Part shown: one piece after another, positions 1 through 7,086 of the stretch
Layout: each line of letters begins with the position of its first letter
How positions within the stretch are numbered: position 1 is the first letter of the stretch
NCBI GenBank assembly: GCA_002472405.1
Contig: DKRV01000009.1
Location: 1-42,903, forward strand
Direction of reading: 5' to 3'
Origin: Clostridiales bacterium UBA7273
GTDB lineage: Bacteria; Bacillota; Clostridia; Oscillospirales; Oscillospiraceae
DNA: 42,903 nt
Made by a program: the position numbers and the translations under genes
Notes under the pieces: model-generated
Databases searched by the model: none
What the model was told of the DNA's origin: nothing
Seen by the model: only the letters and a program-made list of their open reading frames with translations

Positions 1-61
1 CCTCAAGGGGTAGATCACGGGAAGCCCGAAAAATTAAGCCTTACGGAGAAAAAACTTTTCT

Positions 62-124
62 GTGGCATCAAAAATGATGCCACCGGGCCGATTTGACCTT
101 TGAAGCGGCATCAAAATTGATGCC
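62..124. repeat. Pair of short palindromes (GTGGCATCA / GGCATCA arms)
   Basis: Two hairpins share the arm GGCATCA. At 62-83, GTGGCATCA and TGATGCCAC form a perfect 9-bp stem around AAAA. At 107-124, GGCATCA and TGATGCC form a 7-bp stem around AAAT. The repeated arm suggests a protein-binding site or iteron of a mobile element. No gene overlaps and no T-tract follows, so these are not read as terminators. Confidence 0.6.
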
Positions 125-157
125 ACTCGACTAAAACCCGCTTTCGCCTTAGCTTTT

Positions 158-218
158 TGGCGCCAAAACGGAGCCAAGCCCCGGCGCTCTCTCGCGTCTG
201 GCGCCAAAACGGAGCCAA
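158..218. repeat. Perfect 20-bp direct repeat, two copies 41 bp apart
   Basis: The 20-mer TGGCGCCAAAACGGAGCCAA occurs at 158-177 and again, identical, at 199-218. Each copy begins with the palindrome TGGCGCCA. The 41-bp period is close to four helical turns, which would place two bound proteins on the same DNA face. Iteron-like sites of this kind are common near replication or transfer origins of mobile elements, but the function here is inferred. Confidence 0.65.
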
Positions 219-225
219 TTTCTTG

Positions 226-780
226 TGAAACCTCCTCTCACCACCCTACCGCAACCTTCGAGCCTCCAAAACGACATTTATTTTCAAAATTTCTCGAAAC
301 TATTTTGGAGCGTCCTATTTGCTCGTATCGGGAGTGTCTGTATTTGCTTGACCTCTCCATTCCCTTACAGCAACATGGAGGGCAAAAAAACGACACGGGT
401 TTTCAAAATATCTCTCTACTAAATTACCGAAGCCTGCACCCCTCAAAAAACGACATTGGTTTTTTGCTTTTCCTTTGAGGTAGTCTGCAGTAGCGGATTC
501 TGGCGTGATTTTCTCAGCATTGTCCTCTACTCCTGTACCGCACGGTTTTGAGGCAAAAAGTAAACACCGGGCTGAAAATTTCCTTCTACTCCTGTACCGC
601 AACATCCAAAGCCAAAAAGTAAACACCGCATCGAAATCTTTTTTGAAAAGCCCTCTATTCCTGTACCGCAACATCGAGCGGAAAATTTTCAACATCAACT
701 TCAAAAATGCTGCGAATGCCCCTCACTCTCTTACCGCAACATCGGAGGCCAATAAACGACATCAATTTTTGAAAGTTCCC
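226..780. repeat. Degenerate repeat array, about 60-70 bp period
   Basis: At least seven diverged copies of a unit are recognisable, starting near 243, 365, 421, 531, 592, 662 and 731. The common core reads roughly CCTCT, then TACCGCAACATC, then GGCAAAAAACGACAC, then TTTTCAAAAT. Gaps of 110-122 bp between some copies probably hold further decayed units. Open frames across the array are low-complexity and I do not consider them genes. The unit is too variable for a CRISPR repeat. Function unknown; a non-coding tandem repeat at an element boundary fits best. Confidence 0.55.
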
Positions 781-821
781 AGAAAATTCACGAATTAGTG
801 GGATTTCACGGCGCAAAGCGC

Positions 822-862
822 AAAAAGAGCGCCTGCCTCTTTTCAGAAGCAGACGCTCTTTT
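822..862 (-). terminator. Rho-independent terminator of the tnpV operon
   Basis: AAAAGAGCG (823-831) pairs with CGCTCTTTT (854-862), and the inner CTGC/GCAG extends the stem. Read on the minus strand, the stem ends in a run of T (plus-strand A at 822-826). It lies 15 bp beyond the stop of the small gene at 877-1032, so it ends the tnpV transcript. Confidence 0.8.
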
Positions 863-876
863 GGTAATATTCTGTT

Positions 877-1032
877 TTACTTCATCAGCCGGATCGGCAG
901 CTCGTTCACGTCCTCCGTGGGCTTGCCGCTGGACAGCAGCTTGTTCCGAAAGACCAGCATCGCCGCTGTCAGCAACCGGCGCTCGCCGGCGCAGAGCACC
1001 AGAACCCGGTCTCTTTTTCTTCGCCCGAACAT
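877..1032 (-). CDS. Small conserved-looking protein downstream of tnpV, 51 aa
   Basis: Unrecognised 51-residue basic protein beginning MFGRRKRDR and ending IRLMK. The start ATG at 1032 is preceded by GAGGTG six bases upstream. The gene begins 9 bp after the tnpV stop and is followed at once by a terminator, so it is the last gene of a two-gene transcript. The N-terminus is very basic, while the centre (LLTAAMLVFRNKLLSSGKPT) is amphipathic. I recall similar short proteins beside transposon genes in Clostridia but cannot name a family. It is below the usual ORF size cut-off and would easily be missed. Function unknown. Confidence 0.5.
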   Translation of the reverse strand: MFGRRKRDRVLVLCAGERRLLTAAMLVFRNKLLSSGKPTEDVNELPIRLMK

Positions 1033-1041
1033 GGCCGCACC

Positions 1042-1320
1042 TCAGCAGTATATTAGCTCAGAGAAGACGATCTCCTCCGCACGACTGCGGATACTGTTCA
1101 TCCGTCCGACCCATTCCATCTGATCGGCGGCCTTGAGCTGCTCGGTGACGCCTTCGGCCTTCTTCATTTGCTCGACCAGCCGGTCAAACATGGCCTGTGC
1201 CGACTCGCCGATCTCCGCGAGATGCCCATCCAGGGTTCCCGTCAGCAGCATCCCCGTGTAGATCCCGTCCATGTGCGCACGCAGATATCTCCTCCGCGCC
1301 GCTGCAAATCTGTTTTCCAT
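1042..1320 (-). CDS. tnpV: TnpV-family transposon-encoded protein (short N-terminus)
   Basis: The 92-residue product matches the TnpV family known from Tn4451-like elements and many Clostridia. It has an arginine-rich start (RRRYLRAHMDG), then YTGMLLTGTL, then AMFDRLVEQMKKAEGVTE, then QMEWVGRMNSIRSRAEEI. The start at 1320 is chosen because AGAGGAGG lies seven to nine bases upstream; the reading frame can be extended to 1371 but without a ribosome site. Family members are usually about 115-125 aa and begin with a conserved segment (YGRMRRRYL-like) that is only partly present, so the N-terminus is shortened or diverged. The role of TnpV is not established; it marks this end of the window as mobile-element DNA. 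Confidence 0.8.
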   Translation of the reverse strand: MENRFAAARRRYLRAHMDGIYTGMLLTGTLDGHLAEIGESAQAMFDRLVEQMKKAEGVTEQLKAADQMEWVGRMNSIRSRAEEIVFSELIYC

Positions 1321-1425
1321 ACCGTGCCTCCTCTCGCGCTTACAGTGGGTGGTTTCTTCCTTCAACCCCATACTACCGCAGCACGCTTGAAAGCGCCAAT
1401 GTGCAAATATCAGATTTGCAGCCTT

Positions 1426-1462
1426 GACATCAGGGAAGCCTCCAGAGGCGCAGGCTGATGTC
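1426..1462. repeat. Long interrupted hairpin between helicase gene and tnpV
   Basis: GACATCAG (1426-1433) pairs with CTGATGTC (1455-1462), and inside it GCCTC (1438-1442) pairs with GAGGC (1445-1449). No T-run follows directly on either strand. It sits in the 250-bp gap downstream of the GajB-like gene and could stabilise or end that transcript, or mark an element end. I see no gene in 1321-1568. Confidence 0.45.
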
Positions 1463-1568
1463 TACCAAATTGAGGCTAACGTTCGTTTGATACCGTAGCC
1501 CCATCAATAGACCTGAAAAAAAGAATAATATCATCCACATGGTTGCTGAAGGAATTAAAACATCTCTA

Positions 1569-2990
1569 TTATGGGCCTAAATCCAGCGTGTGCGACGTAG
1601 CAATTATATAGATTTTCTTCATTGCCCTCGTCATAGCAACATAGAATTCTTTTGCCGATAACGGGGTTGTCATATCAATGATTACGCAATCGAATTCCAA
1701 TCCTTTAGAAAGCAATGTGCGTGAAGAGAGATACTTATAATCCTCATAACGTTTTTGTAAAGCAGGATCATTCCGTATATGATTTGCAGCATCGTACACT
1801 GAAACGCTATGGTCACGGGCATAACGGAGGCTTCTCATCATCTCTCGCTGTAATTCTGCCCGGTAGAGATTAAAATGTGAATTGCCATCGAACCAATTGA
1901 ACAATCTCATAAGAGCTTCGAGTTTATTGCAATTCTGCAATTCGCAAAGGAGTTTTCCAAAATCTTGGTTTTTCTTGATACGGCTGAAATCAAAACTATG
2001 TTTTTTCAGCCTGCTGATGAAGGCGGATAATTCCGTGGTCACTTTTGTAGCACATTTGCTTTCAAATTCAATTGCGCTGAGAAACAGATCCGCTCCGTCC
2101 TTATCTGAAAAGGCTTCCGCGAATTCGAATAATTCTTCACAATCCTGTCGCTCATCAATTTGAAAAATGCCGGACATCCTTGAACTGAAACTTTTTTGCT
2201 GATACTCCCATTTTGATATATGTAAAACCGACTTAAACTTTTTGAATTCGCTTAGAAGTGAATACGCATTGAAGCTTTGCGGATCAATTACACAGATGCT
2301 ACCGTTGCAAGAATCAATGTTGAGTGAGCAACGCTGCCCAGAAAGCGTCGGCCATAAGGAGGTTCTGATGGAACTAAGATAGTTCCCGAGCACTGGGTTT
2401 GTTTTCTGCCACCGCCACGGAGAAGTGTTGATGCTAACAATCGGAAATCCAAGCTGGCTCCAATCAACCAAAGCTTGCCCAGAGAATTCGAAAATACCTT
2501 GTAGTGGATCTCCTAAAATACGAACAGGCAAATAACGACTGATTGCTTGAAACATTTCATGATGTTCCATCAGACAGTCTTGATACTCATCAACGATAAG
2601 ACCAGCATATGATGCTTGGAGTACTCTCCCTGCCCACTTGTGTTGAAAGATTGCTTTTGACCCACCATAAAACTGCGTATAGTATGCCTGAGAATTAGAT
2701 TTGGATGGGGAAAGAAATGTATTTACCAGTGCGGTGCTACGATAAGCCATTCCCCATTTGACACAGAAAGCCGCAATGGTCGAAATAGCGTATTTTGTCT
2801 GCGGAATATTTCTCCGGATCAACCTTTTCTTTAGAGCGTCGACTCCGGCGTGAGTATGTGTGAGCAAAAGCTGCTTGCCATTCGCGTATTCGACCATGTC
2901 AACGATCATTTCCGTCTTGCCGTGACCAGCAGGCGCAATTATGGCGGCAGTATGGAGCCTAAAGATATCATCAAGTTCCTGCTGAGTCAT
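1569..2990 (-). CDS. gajB: UvrD/PcrA-type superfamily 1 helicase, GajB-like
   Basis: 473-residue SF1 NTPase/helicase. Walker A is APAGHGKTE (about residues 19-27) and Walker B with the UvrD-type Q is IVDEYQDC. LGDPLQGIFEF follows as motif III, and the C-terminal motifs SKGLEFDCVIID and YVAMTRAMKKIYI correspond to motifs V and VI. Its length is near that of GajB of the Gabija anti-phage system. It begins 20 bp inside the end of the OLD-nuclease gene, which is the gajA-gajB order and implies translational coupling. In Gabija, GajB is thought to sense DNA ends or termini and activate GajA. That role is inferred here; a generic defence-linked UvrD helicase is the alternative. It is the last gene of the large minus-strand cluster. 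Confidence 0.75.
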   Translation of the reverse strand: MTQQELDDIFRLHTAAIIAPAGHGKTEMIVDMVEYANGKQLLLTHTHAGVDALKKRLIRRNIPQTKYAISTIAAFCVKWGMAYRSTALVNTFLSPSKSNSQAYYTQFYGGSKAIFQHKWAGRVLQASYAGLIVDEYQDCLMEHHEMFQAISRYLPVRILGDPLQGIFEFSGQALVDWSQLGFPIVSINTSPWRWQKTNPVLGNYLSSIRTSLWPTLSGQRCSLNIDSCNGSICVIDPQSFNAYSLLSEFKKFKSVLHISKWEYQQKSFSSRMSGIFQIDERQDCEELFEFAEAFSDKDGADLFLSAIEFESKCATKVTTELSAFISRLKKHSFDFSRIKKNQDFGKLLCELQNCNKLEALMRLFNWFDGNSHFNLYRAELQREMMRSLRYARDHSVSVYDAANHIRNDPALQKRYEDYKYLSSRTLLSKGLEFDCVIIDMTTPLSAKEFYVAMTRAMKKIYIIATSHTLDLGP

Positions 2991-4695
2991 CCATCATCAC
3001 CCATTTAATAAGAAGGTCAACTTCACGCTTAATGGCAGCTTTATCGTCAAGCTCATCCCAATGCTCAAAGACAACTTTTCCCAACTGTTGACCTAAACCA
3101 ATTCGTTTATACCAACCGCTTTCCCTTTCTCCGTCTTTGGCGATCGTACCGAGTGTTTTCTTCTGCTCTTCGGTAAGACAAGGGAGCAGTATAGCACCGT
3201 CTTGCTGGGCAAAGGGAATGCCGCTAGCCGAGAGTGAGGACTTAATTGAATCTATACCTTTATCATCTACTACAATTTGAAGCGCTTCTTGTATACCAGA
3301 AAGCGGAAGTTCGGTAAAAATTTGTTCTTCCAATGCATTTGGCTTATCCCAATCAAAAACGGAGACTCCTTCCATACGCATTTGCTGCTTTTTGACATCC
3401 TCACTGTCTTTGTCTGAATCCATAAGAATGCAGATATCATAGCCACATTTACGCAATGCGGCGGCGCAGCTAAAAATGCTGGAGCCACCTCCGTCTGCTG
3501 TTCCAACACCTTTGTACGCTATTCGGATCTTTTTGGTTTTTGCAATAAAGGAATCAAGCGCACGGATAAAGCCTATTTCCGTTTTGCCCTCACAAACAAT
3601 AAGGCGCTTACTTAAAAAGGCTTCGGAATTCCCTCTTATCTGACGCTGTATAGCAGTGTTGGCATCTTTATCGTCGCTGATAATAACTAGAGCGTTTGTT
3701 TTTCCATCTGAGCAGTGCACGATCATTAACTCTTCTAGAGAACACTCGGCAACAGTAATGGGAGAATGCGTAGTCATTATTATCTGCCCAGCAGCACTGT
3801 GCTCAGCTCTAAACTCGTTGATAAGGTTCCGTAAGCGATATGGCTCAAGGCCGTTTTCAACTTCATCGATTAACAGCAATGCTTCGCCGGGAGCCGCGCC
3901 AATGTTCAAACCCATAGAAAGTAGTCGCTGGCTTCCGGTTCCGAATTGACTGAGGGGAGCATCGCCGTCAAACAGTCCAACTGTAGAAGAGAATGTGTTT
4001 CCTTGGACAATTAACCGGCTCTTTATTTCCGATTCAAATCCGACACCGTATTTTTTTCCGACATCAGATAATGTTTTAGATACACTATCTAGAGCCCTCA
4101 GATCCGCATTTTTGGCAACATCTCTGACAGCGGAAGTATAAGCGTCATGAAGAACACCTTTTGCATCGGCGTATTTTTGCAATACGGAATACTTACCCCA
4201 AAGCATATCCCGAGATGCGCTGCCGCCAATCATGCCTACGAAAAGCAGTTTGCGGTCATTTTGAGTGATAGTTCGTGGTTCCTGCCGATTGCAAACAATT
4301 TCCCATTTGGGATCAAGCGACGCATCGATCGTAAGCTGAATGGTAAGACAAATGGGGAGATTGTCTTTGGGCTCATCATCTGAACTTCCATCAAGCGTTA
4401 TTCCTGGCTTGCGGAGGTACATTCCGAATCTGTCTTCGGCTAAAAGCTTATCAGGAAATTCTGTAAAGGTACATCGAATAACAATCGGACTGGCGGTATT
4501 TCCGTGATAAAAATCTGAATCTGTCACTACGAGGCTCCAGGTTGGCCAGAACGCCCACTCCACCGCCTTTAGAAGAGTAGATTTTGTACTGTCACCAGCG
4601 CCAATTAGGCAGACAATTCTCGTCTCAGCCGGGAATGAAATATTGCTCTCCTGGATGCCGCGAAAATTATAAACATCTAGATTAGTAATTCTCAT
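2971..4695 (-). CDS. gajA: OLD-family ATPase-TOPRIM nuclease, GajA-like
   Basis: 574 residues. An N-terminal ABC-type ATPase has the P-loop GAGDSTKST (32-40), signature FGTGSQR (251-257), Walker B LLLIDEVE (273-280) and an H-loop TTHSP (308-312). It is followed by a TOPRIM nuclease domain with VCEGKTE (367-373, catalytic Glu369) and LMDSDKD (424-430, DxD). This is the class 2 OLD architecture of GajA, and the length is close to the family norm. The second P-loop glycine is Thr37, a deviation I believe recurs in OLD relatives. The ribosome site AGGAGGAG precedes the ATG at 4695, 21 bp after the methyltransferase-Mrr gene. Expected role: nucleotide-regulated nicking or cleavage of invading DNA together with the helicase. 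Confidence 0.78.
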   Translation of the reverse strand: MRITNLDVYNFRGIQESNISFPAETRIVCLIGAGDSTKSTLLKAVEWAFWPTWSLVVTDSDFYHGNTASPIVIRCTFTEFPDKLLAEDRFGMYLRKPGITLDGSSDDEPKDNLPICLTIQLTIDASLDPKWEIVCNRQEPRTITQNDRKLLFVGMIGGSASRDMLWGKYSVLQKYADAKGVLHDAYTSAVRDVAKNADLRALDSVSKTLSDVGKKYGVGFESEIKSRLIVQGNTFSSTVGLFDGDAPLSQFGTGSQRLLSMGLNIGAAPGEALLLIDEVENGLEPYRLRNLINEFRAEHSAAGQIIMTTHSPITVAECSLEELMIVHCSDGKTNALVIISDDKDANTAIQRQIRGNSEAFLSKRLIVCEGKTEIGFIRALDSFIAKTKKIRIAYKGVGTADGGGSSIFSCAAALRKCGYDICILMDSDKDSEDVKKQQMRMEGVSVFDWDKPNALEEQIFTELPLSGIQEALQIVVDDKGIDSIKSSLSASGIPFAQQDGAILLPCLTEEQKKTLGTIAKDGERESGWYKRIGLGQQLGKVVFEHWDELDDKAAIKREVDLLIKWVMMDDSAGT

Positions 4696-4716
4696 TTGGG
4701 CTCCTCCTGCGTGTTA

Positions 4717-7086
4717 TTACAAGCAATATTTTCCAGGATAATACAAGTCTAACGACTGTATTAGTTCTTCACCATTTACCAGGTTGACCCCAGTAATTCT
4801 TGCTTCGTCAATTCCTTCTGGTGTAAAATCTGACGTTGTAAATACCCAAGCTTTTACAGCACCACGACTGATGCGCATACTATCAACACGCTGAATAGGT
4901 GTTGATCCTATGTTGCTTCCTTTTCTGTATCGCTTGCACTGGATAAACTCAAAATCTCCGGAAATATTCGTTGCTAATACATCGACGCCTCTATCGCCTG
5001 AGCCGCCAATTGTATCAGCTTTTACATATCCACGCTTCACAAAGTACTCTGCGACCAATCTCTCAAAATCATAGGGATCCATATTGTAAAGACTGATTTT
5101 TCCGGCATCCTCAGCGGGTGGAGTGTACTTCTTCAGATATAATTGCTCTTTGCCGGTATCTGGATCTATGTCCTTGTAGGTCATTCTTTCGGCAAATTCC
5201 GAAATAAGCGGGTTAACCGCTTTCAGACGTTGGACAATCTTACGGCTTCCATTATCCAGATAGGTAGAGAGGCGAAGGACATAGTCTTCAAACGAAAAGC
5301 CCTTGTCATTAGCGCCCAACTCTTCCAGCACTAAAGGTGCAAATTCTCGTAACCGGAGCTCTGCATCCTCCTCATGATTTATAAAATCATACGGTGAATC
5401 ACCTTTTAAGATATACTGTGCACCATTTTTCTGAGCATAGCGAGAAAGAGTGTTCAAAAAACGCCCCTGATATGCAGTAGAAGATAGTCTGGTCAGATTA
5501 GAGCTTCGCAACTGTGCTTTCAACTCATCATAGAATTTAGATACGACAAACGGCAGGCCTTGGTCTGTAGCGGCTTTAGACGCAGCTAGATAGACCAATT
5601 CATCGACATCCGTATTGCCGTCATACCACCGGCGCTCTGAATCCTTTAGCTTTAGAAACACAAAGCACGTATCCTTGCTGAAAGTCCAAGCGGCAGAAGC
5701 GAGTGCGCGCATGGAGGGATCGTTGATCTCTAACGAAATAGCCATCAAGGGTTCCAAGCCGTACTTCCGTCCAAAATGCTTCAGTTGATTAAGGTTTGCA
5801 ATCCAGCTACTCTGCTTTGGACGAAAATACAAAGTCAGATATCCGTGTTCCTTAATCACTTTAGAACCGAGCCTAAATAACTCCTCAATGTCCTTCATAA
5901 ATTGCTCGTCGCCATGCTTGTCTGTCCGGCCAGGAGCGTTGCTAATGACAACTTCCTTTGCGAGACGCTCGCGATCGTCAATGAGCGAATACGGGATAAA
6001 GGGATGTACTCGTTGCGCGTGTTCAAAATACTGTGCAGTATCACCAAATGGAGGATCGGTCAGCAAAAGATCCACACTTCCATCTTCAATGGAGCTAAGG
6101 AAGTCTCTGTAGTCCAGAAAAGAGATGTCCGCTTTTGATGTATCGCATCTTTCTTGGAGCTTGGAGATGTAAGCCCATCGTTCTTCCAGTTTCTCCAAAT
6201 ATCTGTAATACAGGTTTGTTTCCTTGAGGCGATTGGCTGGACAATGATTATCCTGGCTCTTGCTTCTGTAATCCGTATATTTGCCAAGATGGATTATGGA
6301 TAGAAATGTGTCATAGAAGAATTTTCCTGCCGTCCCGTCAATGCTCTTTATTGCCCCATACATGGTTGCCAAGGCAATCTTCTGCCGTTTTGAAAATAGA
6401 GCGCCATAATGTGTAAAATCTGGGGCCGTAAAATTGAGCCTTGAATTTTCGATAATGGGTACATCTGGAAAGAAGAAATTGATCTCGTCTAATTTCTTTC
6501 TCACTTCTTCATCGTGATCATCGTAATTCTTTTCCTTACGCCCGCACTTTGGACACTTGTATTTCCCTCGAAAAATGATGTTTTCTCGGTTATTACTCCC
6601 CATTCTCTCGTGAAGTGTTGGATGGAAATACTCTTCTGGCTCCCGATCAAAGAACAGACCATCAAACATGATCGTTTCGCCGCACTCAGGACATTTGGTC
6701 TCATAGATTCTTCTCATGGTCGGAAGAACCTTACTGGTGAATAATTCTAGTGCGCTGTCAAATTCTTCTTTGGTCGGGAGTGCAGAGAACGGGGCTGTCA
6801 TCATCTCATGCGCGTAAGGCTCCCATTCGTTGGCCTTAACTTTGCGGTTACAATCAAGTGCAGAGTAAACGAATGTACCAGACCCAGCAAAAGGTTCGCA
6901 AATAGTTCCGTTTTCCGGCGACAGCGCTTCAATAATTGTGGATGCAATTCCGCGATCCTTCCTGCCAACAAACGGGAATGTTTGATCTTCTTGAACCCTG
7001 CTATGCGGGGCTGCCAGTGCATCATGAAGGCCGAGAACGACCTCTCTTATTCTATCTTGTTCCTCATAATCAAGAAGCCAATACAT
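4717..7086 (-). CDS. DNA methyltransferase fused to C-terminal Mrr-type restriction endonuclease
   Basis: 789-residue fusion. The methyltransferase part has motif I CEPFAGSGTF (63-72) and catalytic DPPF (344-347), typical of amino-methylating (N6-adenine or N4-cytosine) enzymes. Two cysteine pairs at 132/135 and 178/181 (CPEC, CPKC) form a probable zinc ribbon between them. After a linker of about 180 residues, the C-terminus (about 669-775) is an Mrr_cat PD-(D/E)XK nuclease: FERLVAEYF, GDRGVDV with Asp702, and FIQCKRY with Lys718. The ATG at 7086 overlaps the upstream stop as TAATG, giving tight coupling to the double methyltransferase. Methylation and cleavage in one chain resembles type IIG/IV logic. 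The target and the direction (cuts modified or unmodified DNA) cannot be read from sequence. Confidence 0.82.
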   Translation of the reverse strand: MYWLLDYEEQDRIREVVLGLHDALAAPHSRVQEDQTFPFVGRKDRGIASTIIEALSPENGTICEPFAGSGTFVYSALDCNRKVKANEWEPYAHEMMTAPFSALPTKEEFDSALELFTSKVLPTMRRIYETKCPECGETIMFDGLFFDREPEEYFHPTLHERMGSNNRENIIFRGKYKCPKCGRKEKNYDDHDEEVRKKLDEINFFFPDVPIIENSRLNFTAPDFTHYGALFSKRQKIALATMYGAIKSIDGTAGKFFYDTFLSIIHLGKYTDYRSKSQDNHCPANRLKETNLYYRYLEKLEERWAYISKLQERCDTSKADISFLDYRDFLSSIEDGSVDLLLTDPPFGDTAQYFEHAQRVHPFIPYSLIDDRERLAKEVVISNAPGRTDKHGDEQFMKDIEELFRLGSKVIKEHGYLTLYFRPKQSSWIANLNQLKHFGRKYGLEPLMAISLEINDPSMRALASAAWTFSKDTCFVFLKLKDSERRWYDGNTDVDELVYLAASKAATDQGLPFVVSKFYDELKAQLRSSNLTRLSSTAYQGRFLNTLSRYAQKNGAQYILKGDSPYDFINHEEDAELRLREFAPLVLEELGANDKGFSFEDYVLRLSTYLDNGSRKIVQRLKAVNPLISEFAERMTYKDIDPDTGKEQLYLKKYTPPAEDAGKISLYNMDPYDFERLVAEYFVKRGYVKADTIGGSGDRGVDVLATNISGDFEFIQCKRYRKGSNIGSTPIQRVDSMRISRGAVKAWVFTTSDFTPEGIDEARITGVNLVNGEELIQSLDLYYPGKYCL

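Noticed and set aside
315..704. 129-residue minus-strand ORF as a gene
   Set aside because: It is a translation of the degenerate repeat array (repeated MLRYR-like peptides) without ribosome site.
226..780. CRISPR array suggested by repeat period near 66 bp
   Set aside because: Repeat copies differ at many positions, similarity extends through the supposed spacers, spacing varies (58-122 bp), and no cas gene is in the window.
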